Of a stretch of 64,000 nt of DNA, positions 38,286 through 51,519 are shown piece after piece (within the stretch, counting starts at the first letter, position 1; each line of letters opens with the position of its first letter). The stretch is from contig NC_051446.1 of NCBI RefSeq assembly GCF_001649575.2, forward strand, positions 20,294,720-20,358,719. Reading direction: 5' to 3'. This stretch comes from Kryptolebias marmoratus. Taxonomy: Eukaryota > Chordata > Actinopteri > Cyprinodontiformes > Rivulidae. The notes beneath the pieces are model-generated. The model searched no databases. It saw nothing but the letters and a program-made list of their open reading frames with translations, and had not been told where the DNA came from. The position numbers were made by a program, and so were the translations under genes.

Positions 38286-40363
38286 TTTTCCTTCATAGAT
38301 CACTAAGCCTTTAATTAAAAGGCATTATATATTTAAATGAGCACTCAGATTCACCTTTGTTACAAGTTCTCTCTAATTGACTGATCAGAGACTTGTTTTG
38401 TTTTGCGGGAGGTAATATAATCCCAAAGAAACCTTGTAGCAATTTGTCTGTTTGGTTAAACCCACAACAAATTAATTCACAAATGAATTGAGTCAATAAC
38501 ACAAACTAGAAGCTCAGGTTTTTATCTTTCTGGCTGTCGTGAATTTTTATTCATCCAGTCTGGGATTAGAACTACAAACAGCCGAGAGGATCAGATTTTA
38601 AACATTTCCTTCAACTTTCAGGGGGTCGTATTGTGTTTACTTCTTCTTGTGATGTTGCCCAGCTGTCTGCACTTGAAATATAAACTTTTGAAAGAAATAC
38701 TGACACTGGGGGGGACACTGGGGAACAAAACAAACTAAACACAAGGAACAAACAAGGCATAAATAAGAAAGAACAATAAGAAGGAAGTATACATCACAAA
38801 AATGATGTATTATTTATATTTTTCCTCATTTATTATTGAATATAGACAAAAAAAGCAGATTAATTAAAACTGTAAGCTTTGCTAATTTGCTCTCGGATTT
38901 CAAAGGCGACGTTGGAGAAACTTGATTGGGTACAGTTTAGATGTGATTTCAGTCCAAGTATAATAATTTTTTGCCTTCATTAACCCGGATGTATTATAAT
39001 ATTGTATTGTCTGCCCAAAATTTAATCAATTACATGCTGGAAACTTTGTCAATAACAGCAAAAGCCATAAAAACACCCCTTCCAATTCAGTCAACTTTTT
39101 AGTCTGTATTTCATTGGAAATAGTACAAAGACAAGACATTAAATGTTGTTTGGAAAGGATGTCTATTTTGATTTGAAGCCAGTGCGATGTTTCCAAAAAG
39201 CTGTGAAAAAAGGGAATATTTTCCTCTGTGTTTCATCAGTTCCTCTTTGAACAAAACTTTTCACAGCTTTCTATGCTTTTGAGAACTAGGGAGATTGACT
39301 AATCACATGCAAAAAAAAGAAAAAGACTGACTGTGTTTGTATGACCTTTCTATCATGTGCTAATTTATAGCCAAATGTTGTGTCACCTTTTTGTCTCTCC
39401 TGCATATTTCAGGTTTTTCACAGATAAACTGGGTCGTTATTTGTCTCTATAAAGACGTGAGAGTCACTCATTTCACAGATCTTACATTTTATTCATAACT
39501 CCTTTCATCCAAAATTCTTTCTACTGAGAAACACATTGTGGCGACACAGGGTTCAGCACTTTGCTCAAGGACACCAAACCAGCAATTGTGGTTTGAATTA
39601 CAGAGGCGAAAGGGAGGGTTTGACCACCGTAATTAAGACTTGGATCCTCTCTAAAGAGGTAAAAACAGCAGGTTGGGGGGGGGAGGGGGTTGAATTTCAA
39701 TATTCCACAATACCTGTAATCATATATTCTACATTTTATTTCTCATAAACATGAGAAAATCTGATACTAAAGTGGACCGTACCAACTTATAACGCTGCTG
39801 TTACGTAAACTTCCTTTCACTGTCAGTTACAGCATAACCAAACAATAGTTTGACTATAAATACTGGGTAAACTAACCCAACTTGTTTGAGACAGTGGTTG
39901 GGTCAGAAATGAGCGGTGTCATTCTTCAGTCCACCATTTTAGAAGCTGAAAACATTTGACCTGACTGGATCTCTGCCCTAAGATGTAATAAGCAAAGGTA
40001 GAACAGTGAAAACATCTTAAGAGACAATATTAACCCCGGTTGGCTTTGTTAACAACTTTAGTTTGATCTAGCCATTGAGTTTGAGTTCCAGCGGACGCTA
40101 ATAGAGGTTAATGCCATCTAGCTAACACCAACCCAAGTTTTAATCATCTAATGAGACAAATTTTGGGCTGTTCTTTTTAATTTAGCTTTTTAGTGGCTGT
40201 AATGCAACATATTGCTCATTTAAACCTATTTTCTGGGTAGAAAACTTAACCCAGTATGATGGGTGAAAGTGAGAACCAAATTCTGCGGAGTTGGCTCGGT
40301 CCAAATTTGACCCAGTGCTGGGTTACAAAATGGGTGGTTTTTAGTGCGTGTACTTATCCCCAC

Positions 40364-40485
40364 CTGAGATTTGAGTTGGCTGACTGGCTTCCATTCTCCT
40401 CCAACGAGCTGAAGAGGCACCGTTGTCTCGTAATGTTTCTGCCTCGCCGTTGCCCCATGTTGACCGGCCGTCCTCAAAGGATTCC
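40364..40485 (-). CDS. adam12: adam12 exon 2: N-terminal prodomain
   Basis: 122 nt (2 bases closing the exon 1 codon, then 40 codons) encoding residues 30-70. The acceptor is ttctttctcag|GG and the donor CAG|gtgggg, ending in phase 0. The poorly conserved first half is followed by HYETTVPLQLVGGEWKPVSQ, which matches the start of the prodomain beta region in ADAM12 (human GDLWIPVKSFDSK at the same place). As expected for the family, similarity is low before this point and rises afterwards. Confidence 0.88.
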
Positions 40486-41744
40486 CTGAGAAAGAAAACA
40501 CAAAAACAATGTGAGGATGGAAAGAAAATTCTTTTCAGCGAGTTCGCCGTGCCAAATTTTCCTCAGCAATTGCAAACAAAAGTTCACAAAAAAAAGGGAG
40601 GGGGGGGGTGCATTTTAAACAACACTTATAAATAATTCCTCCTTGCCATTAATCCCACGCGCTGTGTTAATTAATAACATCAGAACACAACCTGACAGTT
40701 CAGCTGCCTCGTGTGTCACTTATACACAATTACACTGTTTTTATGTGTCGTGGCTTTAATATCTCACAGCCCACAAGCAATGCTTTTTGAATGTATTTGT
40801 TTTGTCTTGCCTAACAATTATCTATGCTGACACGCTGGGCAAATGTCCACCTCCTTTTAAGAGGCCATCAGTATAATGGGGCCTCTCCTCTCAGCCATAA
40901 GACGGGAGAACAACACCATTAAATAGTACTCTGAAACATCAGGGAATAGGAACTGTTGTGTCAAATGAGGAGAGGATGTCCAGATCAGTGTTTTGGACAT
41001 CTTTATAAACTGACAAAAGCTCTTTTTTTTTTTTTTGCATGGACATTCCCTGCATTTAAAGGTACTCATTGCAAAGTATGAAATCAGACATGAAAAATAG
41101 TTATCCTGAACTATGGCGCAGTTTGAAAGAGTTTACTCCAGTAGTTTTCCAAACATATTGACATGCTATTCTGAAATGCAGGTCCTCACTCCATGAAAAT
41201 GAAGAACTCGATAGAATCTTCCAAAAAAACAAGTAAAGGCTCGAGTCACGTGATTGACCTACATTAGGCTGGCTGTGGTCTGTGTGGGGAAACAAATATG
41301 GCAGAATCGAACAAGCGTAGAACTTTAAAAAAAGACGTTGAGGTTGAAATATAAAAGTGAATGTGCTGCTAGATTCAAAAGAAAAAAGAAGGAGTAAGAC
41401 AACTGCCAGGAATAAATATTGGGGAACAAGCTGTAAATACAGAGTTCAGCATTCAAGCACACACAGCTGTTGTGAAACTCCTGCTAGATTAGTAAGTTTA
41501 ACATTTGAACATTAATTGTCTGATTTCTTACTCCCATACGGCTCTTCAGTGGGCGTTGTCATTGTTGACCTATTTTCAGTCACTTCTGCTCTTTCTGTAG
41601 ATAAACAAACACATATGGAAGCTGGTATACGGTCACAAATTCTCTTGCAACTTTTTAATTTAAGGACACATTAACCATCCAAATGAGGAAAATATTGCGC
41701 AATTTATTTAAAAAAATTTGATCAGTCTTCGTGACTTTGCAATG

Positions 41745-41870
41745 AGTACCTCTGAAGTACCTCTGTAGTACCTCTGCAGTATTTCAGTAGTATCTCTGTA
41801 GTACCTCTGTAGTACCTCTGCAGTATTTCAGTAGTATCTCTGTAGTACCTCTGAAGTACCTCTGAGTACC
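41745..41870. repeat. 11-bp minisatellite with 44-bp higher-order unit
   Basis: About eleven and a half copies of AGTACCTCTGT. Variant units recur in fixed order (...CTGT, ...CTGC, AGTATTTCAGT, AGTATCTCTGT), so a 44-bp block of four units is itself repeated: CAGTATTTCA is found at 41777 and again at 41821. Confidence 0.9.
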
Positions 41871-41929
41871 TATTGGACAATTTTGTCTCATTAGGAGACG
41901 TTGTACAAAACAAAGTGACTATGAAAAAC

Positions 41930-42345
41930 AGGATGATGTTCTAAAATACAGATTCCAAAACAGCGGGTACAATCGTTGTTGGATAAAAGGAGCACAGATA
42001 GATTTGGAAGACTGTATCGTGACAAAAAGAACGACTTCAAGAAGATCAAAGTCCATCAGCTCTGGGACAAGATTTAGAGAAAATAATAAAACAAACGATC
42101 ACATTCTGAGCTCTGATCCGGTGCATTCACTGAATATCCAGCGGCCTCCACGGGCATCAGATTTCAATCCAGTCGACCACTTTTTGGATGTGGTGGAACG
42201 GGAGACTCACATCATGAATGTGCAACTGACAAATCTGCAGCAACAGCATGATGCTATCATGTCAATATGGACCAAAATCTCTGAGGAATGTTTCCAACAA
42301 CTTGTTGAATCGATGACATGAATAATTAAAGCACTTCTGAAGGCA
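41930..42345 (+). mobile_element. Tc1-like transposase C-terminal fragment
   Basis: An open stretch at 42004-42321 encodes the end of a Tc1 transposase. Recognisable pieces are QRPPRASDFNPVDHFLDVVE (for the usual wPSqSPDLNPIEhlWd block), then LTNLQQQHDAIMSIWTKISE and ECFQQLVESM at the C-terminus. The catalytic Asp of the DLNP block is preserved in altered context (DFNP), but the N-terminal DNA-binding half and first catalytic Asp are missing. It is a dead fragment despite being open for 105 codons. Confidence 0.85.
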
Positions 42346-44989
42346 ACAGCGAGTCAAACCCAGTATTAGCAAGTTGTTCCAAAGAAAGTGGCTGGTGAGT
42401 GTGTATCTTTGCTCATATTTGGTGTGTTTCCTCACATGATGTGATTCTTGTAAATAATGACGTTTTCAGATGTAGTTTGTATTTTAGAATTCGATCAACA
42501 CTTTGCTCCACCTGATGCTTGCCACCTCATTAGGAGAGCTTTTATGGGCGTGTTCACGATTGACAAACTGTTTGACCTGAAGAAAGATCCACTTTGGATC
42601 GAAACGTCTTCAAATAAATCAGCGCTGCGCCAAGGAAAAAGTGGGCGGGCCCTCATTCACTCATAACTGCTCAAAACCATAACCAGCAGATTGTCACGCA
42701 AGCTGCACGCATCTCCATAGTTGAGGAACGGAAAGTTTTTAGCAAAAAAAAAAAAAAAAAGGAGGTTGCTGCTGTGATATCTTCAAACACTGGGGTTGTT
42801 TCCAGGATGCAGCGTTGGGATTAGACATAGCTGTAGGGCATTGTTCCCCAGCACGCTTTTATCTCCTCTCTTACTGTTCTGACAGGGTGTTAACTGAGCA
42901 TTTGAATGGCTACAATACACTGAGCTCGGCTGTGTCGCTCATTTATGAGTATATTCACTCCCAAATCCATCCCCAAGCAACTATAGAATAGGAAGCTGTA
43001 AGCAGCCGCGACCCAATGCAAACTCTTAACTGGAGCGGAAGCTCTCTAAATTGTACAAATCATGAGCAGACACAGTGGTGAGCTTCTGGAGAGGGTACGC
43101 TGCAGACAGGGTTTCTGGAGTAATCAGCTTCCTGCAGCGGGAAGTTTTTTTGTTGTTGTTGTTGCAAGGGCGTCTCAGTAGAACACCAGGGGTTTTTAGT
43201 GCCATTTGTTTCACTGCAAACATCCCAAATCAAATGTTTTCCTAGAGATGTTCCGTCAAGCGTTCCCAAACAGCAGGGAAACAAATTAAGTTTGAGGGTG
43301 AAGTCAGCTGATTTGTGAAGTTATTTTATGAGTATAATTAATGCCACTTTTTAAACTTTACTCCATCTTAGACATGTTTTCAGTGCATATAAACATAAAA
43401 GTCCACCCAAGGGAAAACAGTCATTGTAGATTATTGCTAGCAGACTGACGGTTCCTCCAGGCTCACATTGCTTGTGTCTTCATTTGCATGAGTCATCCAG
43501 CTAAATTGCTGAGTCTGCTTATAATCCAGCATTAATAACCGAGGTCAGGCACAACAGCTCCCCAGCTGAGCTTTGCTCTGCTTATCCTCGTGAGGAAACC
43601 ACCACTGTGGAGTTCATCATAAAGCAATTTGGGCTGATAGCGGCGAGCAAGGGGTGACCAGCTCAGCAGTCCTCACCCAGCTCCAGCCTGATGACGAGAA
43701 GCAGGCTCCAGTGAGGACGGGGACGGCATCACGCACACACCAACGGGAGCTGCGTTCTCGCCTCATTAGTCCCAGAAAACCACACCATCTGAGGGAGGCG
43801 GCCATGCTGAGTAAGGGAGCGCGCGACAAGCTATGAGAAAAGTACAAATGGGTAAACAAATGTTGAGAGGAAAAACACATTTTTTGACAGAGAAAGGTCA
43901 GGTCCACGTTGTGGTCGAGCTGATTTATGAGGCAAACGTTTACATGGATGGAACGGCCACAGCCCTTTTTCAATAAACTCTGATGATGAGATTCACAACC
44001 GGGCGGCGTTTGGGTTCTTTACTTCAAAGCCTGCAAGTGAATAACTATTTTGTTAATGCGGTACGCTGTGAGGCTCAATTCCTGCTTGTAAATGGAATAA
44101 TATTAGTGGAAACTGTTTCAAGCTCATTTCTTTTCCACATGCTCAGCGGAGACATTCGGTATAGCTGGAGGACTGTATGTGCAAGCGTGTAAAATGGCTT
44201 TTGTTACTAGAATGTTATAAGAGCAACTGGGAGCATTAAGGGAGTGGTAAAAGTGGCACCAGAACGCCGAGCTTTATTTATATGTTCAATAAAGGAGAGT
44301 GTAAACAGAGGTCTTAATACAGCAGAGTTCTAGCCATAATCACCTCCCTTTATGCTCCAGTGTACAAGGTGAGCTTGTTCAATTTATATGGCCTCAATAA
44401 AGTCAATGCAAGGTAGGAGGACTGTATGACTCTGTGTGTGTGTGTGGACCCGAGGACTGAATGTGTGTATTTGCTTGTAGGTGAAAGAAACATGATCCAG
44501 TTCTGACTGTAAAGCAATAGGTGGGGTTTCACTTTGGGGCATTGTTAGGGGAAAAATGACACCTGTTATCTACTTTTTATATGTAAAACCATTATTTTAT
44601 TTTACAGCGTAGTAATGCAGTACTCAGCTGACTCGGTGAAGCTAGTGCAATAAAACATTTGCTCTATAAATATGACAATTTTTATGCTTTTAAGTTTCAC
44701 TGAATATGACATTACAGCCAGGTCCCAGTCAACGGGGTAATAGAGGGGTATGATAAGAGATGATGCATTTTTGTTCAAATGAATTAAAACCTTGGTAAAA
44801 ACTGAAATTCTTAGACATGCATTTTAAAATGCAAGTAAAAATAGTTGAAACATCATATTTATAATAGGTATATTTCATTTTTAGTCATATTTTGCCCAGT
44901 TTTAACCTCAGCATCCATGTAGAGTTGTCTATGGTTTTGCCACTGTGGGTTCCCTTGTGAAAGTTTAGAGTATTGATCTATATTTGTTT

Positions 44990-45260
44990 GGCAGCATGTT
45001 ATTGATGTTTTGTAGAAAACCTGGAGCCCTTATAAGTCCTGTGCTTACTTAAATCTTGCCTTAAGTCTAACTTCGGTCTCTGGTCTCCTCCACCAGTATT
45101 TTTCATATTGAGCTTCGCCCTTTTGTTGCAGCTATCTGAGCCAGGTCCTAAAAATTGGGGGCTCGTCCGGGATCTTTTGAGCTTGTAGTGGAGACCGAAC
45201 TTGACTTGTTTTGTAGAGGATCTTACATGCAGTGTATTGCAACTTTTGCCATTCACAGAA
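44990..45260 (+). mobile_element. Old retrovirus-like fragment: LTR end, primer-binding site, leader
   Basis: Bases 45156-45173 are TGGGGGCTCGTCCGGGAT, which is the exact 18-base primer-binding site complementary to the 3' end of proline tRNA, as used by gammaretroviruses. The sequence before it (about 44990-45150) would be the downstream end of the left LTR, and the sequence after it the leader. No gag, pol or env reading frame follows, so this is a non-coding relic. The upstream boundary is a guess. Confidence 0.6.
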
Positions 45261-46059
45261 TGAACTTGGAGCATCTCATGTCGTGGGCTAACTAGCTAGG
45301 TTGGAACTGTTTTGCCGGGAAAACTATTTGCATCTAATGGGGAGAATTAAAGTTTTCTAAAAGTATTTTTTATGATAAACTATTTTTCACGACTGTTCCT
45401 AAATAAACGCTTCAGAGCCAATTAGCCAATGGTCTCAAACAATAATAGATCACCTCCCTAATTTCTTTGCAGATCTTAAAACATTCAGCCTTTTTCTACC
45501 AAATCCAATTCTTTTCTTTTTCTCTTAATATTTTTCACCAAAACAAAACAACTTCTTGGCATAATTGAACCCCAAGGTCTTTTTTTCCCCCTGGAACCAA
45601 CCACGACTCTGTCCTTGATGGGCAACCATGTAATAATGCTGTTCTTTTCATCTGCAGACTTGATGAGGCCTGGAGGGCTTGTAAGTGAGTAAAAGTTGAT
45701 CTGGAGCTTTAACCTAAAAAGACCTGAATATCAAACCACTAGAAAAAAAAACAGACATACTGTCCACATGGGGTTCATCAGAGATGAGTAATGAATTTAA
45801 ATTGGACAGCTTCAAGATGAACTATGGTAAAAAGCGCAAAGGAAAAAAAAATAGAGTCTCCTTGGTTCCATATGGAAAAGTGTTCTTTATGAAGCAGATC
45901 TGACAAAACAATCACCTTTTCTGCATTAAGGGTATGTGTCTGCAGTCTTTAATCAGTGGACTGAGCAGATATGGGATGGGATCCAGCAAAGCTTCTAAGC
46001 CAAAATTTACTTTAAACATCAGCTCATGTGGAGGGAAAACTTGGCTAATGTTTGTGGCT

Positions 46060-46260
46060 ATTGTTCATATATTAATGGTCAATTGACAGGCGTATTACGA
46101 ACTCAATTTAGCCCTAATCAGAGCAGGCAAATGATGTTAATTCAAACAGAATGGTGATTGGGAACATAATGATAAATTACGCAATGAAAAGAGCCATCAA
46201 GCAGACATTCAATCAAAAATGACCTCGAAGAGAAAAGACAGAACTTTTATGGCCTTGTCT
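46060..46260. promoter_or_regulatory. TAAT-rich unique block, candidate conserved regulatory element
   Basis: Non-repetitive sequence with CCTAATCAG, GATGTTAATTC, GGTGATTGGG and GATAAATTACGC in close order, and no reading frame. It resembles intronic enhancers by eye only. Confidence 0.28.
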
Positions 46261-47799
46261 TTCTTTCTTCTAGCTACTTGCCTGTAAACAGTTCAAATAG
46301 TGTTGTTATTTACTGCCCTATTTAGTTTTTTGTATTAATCCATTCCTATTTATTTAGTGAAAAGCCAAAAAAAATGCTTCTCATATCAGTTGTTTTGGTC
46401 AGTGGAGCATATCCAAATGACTACTCAATAAAATACCTTTTCAATTCATATAAAAACCATAACAATTGTAATAATCACTGAACTGTTTAATTTACCGATT
46501 TAGGAGAAATTGTTCCAAAGCCTGAAATATAAGGAGCCACTTCTCCTTTCTCAGATATATATATATTTTTTATTTTACCACCATTTTATTGACTTGCTAC
46601 AGCTCAGGTAGGGAAAAATGGCTATCTTTGAATGAAAAGTGCCTGATAATTTTGAATCTACAACATAAAATATTTCTTACCCAGCAGGGTAGCAATGTAT
46701 AAACACCCCAGGGATTACATTAGGAAGCACAGAAACCTGCAGGTTAAATCTAATAAGGTAGCAGTGTGTCCAAAAAAAAAGAAAACGAGAAAAAACAACC
46801 CACAATAATAAGAGCTGTTTATGGTGGTATTTATTGGTGGGCATCTTTTTGGGAGCATATTTAGGTTGTAATTAAACTGTTTAATGCTGAGCTCCCTCTA
46901 CTGGTAAATAGCTCTTTTGTGTGGCTATAGAGAACATAATTACTCTGTAGGAAATAGATGGTCCTGCTGTAAAGTTCCCCCTTGCTCAGCAGGAGATTAA
47001 CGCCGTCTGGGAAACTGGTAGCATTGTGCTCCCGGCTGACACCATTTCGCCATCTCCCCCCTCACAGCTTGTGGTTGCTGCCTGCCATGAACCCTGCGTC
47101 CCTTACTGTACCGACGAAGGTCAGAGTCAGGGAGCCTCCGGAGCAGAGCTGTATGAAAGCTCATTATAAGGCTCCTCAGATGGAGTTCATTTACAGCTCA
47201 TTGGAACTCTCCGTCATGGAGAGCATATGGCTGCTGCTCACTGAAAGCCCCTCCATTAAACCACACAGCTCCACGATTAAAACAGTGCAGACTGATTGCA
47301 GAAACTGACTCGGTTCTTTTTAGTAATCAATTAGGTCCTCTTTAAAAATTAAACCAAAATTTTAGACACTTATCAGTTTTGTTGCTTTGAATTGTATTAC
47401 TCTCCATTTTAAATTTTATTTAATAGGCCCCAAATCCGACTTTAAAAGCCCCAGTGCCTTGAAGGCTGATGAGAAAAGTAGTCCAAAAGCTTCCAGCAAG
47501 ACATTCTGTCTCCAGCCAATTTGCTCCCACGTCTTTGTTCGAATAATTTCTGCACAAGCACCACATGGAATAGACAAACTCGGTCAGTTTCACCGTTATT
47601 TTCTTAGTTATTAAGGTGACAACTTAGTCCATGAAAAGAGGTGACAAAGACAACATAATTGCCATTTTCGAAAAAGCGTGCTTAGAAGGAAAAAAGGCTT
47701 AATTTATGTGCACGGATCCAGTTCTGTGGTAGGTCCGTGCTCGACGCGCCTCAGATGCTTACAACAACTCAACATACATTTGTTTGTTTGTCATGTTGA

Positions 47800-47960
47800 C
47801 TTTAGGACACGGGATTGATGGTCTTGACATAATTAATGCCATTAAGCTTAAAAATCAATTAAGGATTGCTAATTGCCAATAAAAGATTTATCTGTTCAGC
47901 CTCATTAATTGGCATAAAATTGCTGAAAAGTGAAAGTAACATTGCTTACATCGCAAGACC
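47800..47960. promoter_or_regulatory. Block dense in TAATTA/ATTAAG cores, candidate conserved element
   Basis: Within 160 bases: ATAATTAATGCC, CATTAAGC, CAATTAAGG, GCTAATTGCC, CATTAATTGGC. The density of TAAT cores is far above the surroundings and there is no simple repeat to explain it. Confidence 0.3.
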
Positions 47961-50061
47961 ATTTATGGCTCATTGTAATTTAAAAACTATTCTTTTTTTG
48001 ACAACTGGCCAGAACAAGTTCAACCTTATGAGCTTAAATTCTTAAAATTTGAATCTAAGCAGAAACTCCTTGTTTTTAGTCTGTGTTTAGAACCAACCCA
48101 AACTTTTAACGAGGATAAATTGGTCAAGGCTGCACTGGAAACTTTTTTTTTTTTTTTTTTGAAGCTGCCGATGTTCTGCTTGCTCTGCTTCACTTAAAAA
48201 TACATCACAGGTTCGCCTTTTGAAACGAGCCTCTGGCAGCCGCAGACAAAGCAACTGATGGCAGCGAGGCCTTCGTTGGGGCCAATTTGTTCGAGATTCA
48301 AGCAGGTAGGTGGCGACCTGTCTTGCTCGCGTTAACGCGTGAGCCCATTAGGAAACAGATTGCAGCGAAAGGGAGAAAATTTTTGCAAAAGCCGAATGCG
48401 AGGCAGGAAAATGAAATTACCTGAAACTGAGGCACGACATGCTGTTTCAAAGTTCGGTGGCAGATAAAAACTACAGGTTCGTGAAATCTACTCAAAATGG
48501 GACATGTTTTCTGACACTACATGAGGTTCCTTTCACAAAATAAACTGATTTCAGGGATTTTTAGATTGGTTATATTTTATATTCCATTTAGTACTTCTAT
48601 AGCACTTGAACAGCTGTGGATATATGCTAATATGAAGTTTATCCTTGCCATTGTCAGACTCTCAAATGGCCCTATGTGAGAAAACTGACACTAATTGCAA
48701 ATTTTACAGAAACTTGAAAGACTGCTTAGAAAAGTTGAAACCAAATAGTATTGTTGTACATGAAATTTTAATTTCCTGCATGGCTTCTTCTGGTGCCATT
48801 CTTGCCGTTTATTTTTTTAAACCTACTGTTTGAGCTGAGAACTGCAGTGAGTGTAGCTTGGCTACAAACAGAAACTCTGCTTCGTTGATGTCGCAACTCG
48901 ATCATGCTAAGACCAAAAACTGTAGTTTAATAACAAATTCCTTGTGCACATCAACACACTTGGCTGATAAAACTAATTTGTAATGAATATAAATTGTAGT
49001 AATCACTACATTTTTATATATAATCCCCTTTAAGCGCTTCATTGGCCTGTATACGGTGGAAAAAACAAAGAAATGTTGTCTGTGGCCTTTTCTGTGTGTT
49101 TCTTTATGATTGTTTAACTGCTCCAGATTGTAGATGTGCAACAAAGAAGCTTGGATTAAAACAGAAAGAGAATAACTGCACTTCTTTTTTTTTTATAAGA
49201 GCATTATCAAGCCAGAGATAAACAATGCAAGACCGGGATATATATAAAAGAAAACTGATCAATAACAGAATATTTATAGTTTTTTATGGTTGTGGCTCCC
49301 GTCATCAATGCAACTGAAACAACCTTATGATGGAAGATATAACATGCTAAAACTCTAAAAGTGACAGAAATTCAACTTTTTGCAGTGTGGCAGCTGCCTA
49401 GAGTATATAGACTGCATATAGTTGTTTATAAAGTTGATTTAGGAGCGAGGTTTGTATGGTTTGTCTTTCAGCTGTTATCAGCATGTATCTAGGAGGATGT
49501 AGCATGGAAATAAAAGGGTAATTGCAGCCATGTGTCAAAGCCTCTGATTCTGTGTGTACAGTCCACATCTGTGAACTATGATGTCATTTATTAGATCCAC
49601 GCTGCTCACATCATTCTTCATAAAGCAAACACCTACGGCGTCCACTGCTTCACAACAAGGTGTGTTTAAACTTTAGGTGTCAAAACAAAGCAGCTCAATT
49701 AAACCAGCATTCAGAAGAGTGGATGAAGTGTTTAAACTGCCAATTCCCACTGAATTATACTAATTACACCTGTTTTCGTTCCACTGCAGTATGCAGAAAT
49801 GTTTGTGTGCGGAAAAAGTGACATTTTCTATCGTGTGTTTGCAGAAACACAGTCCCCGTACGTTTTTAACATCTACCAACACAAAACCGTTTGTTGCACA
49901 ACTGCAACGCCAAATAAACATTCCAACATCAAATCTAATTTTTCTGAATTCCCTGTAAGTCATTAATCATCATTAAGTGCTTATATTTCCTTAAAAGAAT
50001 CCTTACCGATCGCAGACTTTGATCCCAGAATTTTATACTAAAATCATTTTATGTTGAGGAA

Positions 50062-50375
50062 TGAGTTCTAGGCGTTTTGGTCCAACCTTAAATGTTCAAC
50101 ACTGCGAGGTGTCACGCAATGTGTTAGTGCTCGGAGCATGTGTTGTGAACGACTTTCAGCTACTACCACACCAAATCTTAGCTCGATATCTGTACAACTG
50201 ACTGTTACAGCCATGCTTGTGCTTGACTCTAAAAGATAATCAACCATAGATGTGCATCTAATGATTACATTCTGGATGTTTTATTAAAATCCATCCAGCG
50301 GTTCATGAGATGTTTTGACTGCAATAGTTAATGACAAAGTCAAAAACATCATCACCCACCTTTTGCCTTTTGGAA
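50062..50375 (-). repeat. R1 repeat monomer, minus orientation
   Basis: Landmarks in reverse order: TTCTAGGCGTTTTGGTCC, CAGCTACTACCACACCAAAT, CTCGATATCTGTACAACTGA, GATGTGCATCTAATGATTAC, AATCCATCCAGCGGTTCATG. The AAGATGG part is deleted in this copy. Confidence 0.85.
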
Positions 50376-51519
50376 GCAGGTGATAAAACCTAGAAGTGTT
50401 TGAATACTTGATGCATGCACTTAAGGAAATGACAAAACAGCATTTGGAAGAACACGTGTAGGGTGGTGCTTATTCGAACCCAGACAGATTTGTCAAGAAA
50501 TGTGTGACGCAACTGAATGAGGTGTCCGGAGCCAAACTATGACCCGGTCTGGGCGTCGGGTTTCAGCTGAGGTTTTAAACCTTTGTTGGGTGGGTCAAAC
50601 ACATCTAAAGGAGATTCGAAGGAATTAAAGCAGCGCATGTAAAGTCACGCCACATAAGCACGGCCCACCTATTTCCTCTTCTCCTATCCGAGTATCCCCA
50701 CACAGAGCAGCAACTGGTTGATCAATCTGTCTTGATGCACAAGCACACGTCGACCAACCTCCTGGGTTTTTAATATCCTGAACAAGTCATCTGGAAGATG
50801 TGAATCCATTCAAAGTGAAAAGATATTAAATGCCTTTGACTTGAGATGAGTCACATCACGGTGATAATGTCTCTTCGGGGAAGGACACTGCCGGCTAAAG
50901 GAATGTTTTACAGGAGTCCAAAAATATATTGGCGGCTCAACTTTCCTTTTTCTGAGGGTGCAGCAGGCAAGCAGCGTGCGACGCCCGAGGCAGAGACCGT
51001 CATGTTGGCTGAAACACTGCAGCTGGCCGGAAAATACTGGCTGACACCGAGTGCGTCAACCATAGGGGGAAATCATTCATGAGTGATCTCCGGCTAGGAA
51101 ACAAACAGGACTGACAGGGAGGAAAACCGACAAGAAAACTCAAGGAGCGGTTTTATGAAATATGTATGCAAACATGACATTTCACAGAGCCGAACGGCTC
51201 CACCTTTTTTAGGCCTTGGACGGGATGAAATGCAAAAGGCTGAAGACAAAGTGGTGCTGCATAAAAAGAGAGTACTAATGGTTTACGTTTGTTATGGTTC
51301 ATGATGAGGTCAGAGTGACAGTAATTGTTTTCCTTCAACTAAAATCAAGTTTGCATCTTCGCAACTTTTTAAAGGTTTTCAGGCACTTTCAAGTTTTCCA
51401 CATCCGCAATGAATTTGTTTCAGGTTTTTACTTGTCTACAAACAGTTTTCTATAAAAATCCCAAGTTTTTGAAAAAATTCTCTAGATCTAAAGAAAAATA
51501 AAAGAACAGAAAATGTATT

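Larger units (their letters stand above)
36790..40363 (-). other. adam12 intron 2
   Basis: 3.6 kb. It holds an (AT)n tract, an R1 dimer at 37730-38285 and, in its 5' part at about 39860-40340, repeated AACCCAG/CTGGGTT motifs. The rest (38290-39500) is AT-rich and unremarkable. Confidence 0.75.

Noticed and set aside
41722..41913. Periodic peptide EVLQRYYRDTTEILQ on the minus strand
   Set aside because: A translation of the 11-bp minisatellite, not a repeat protein.
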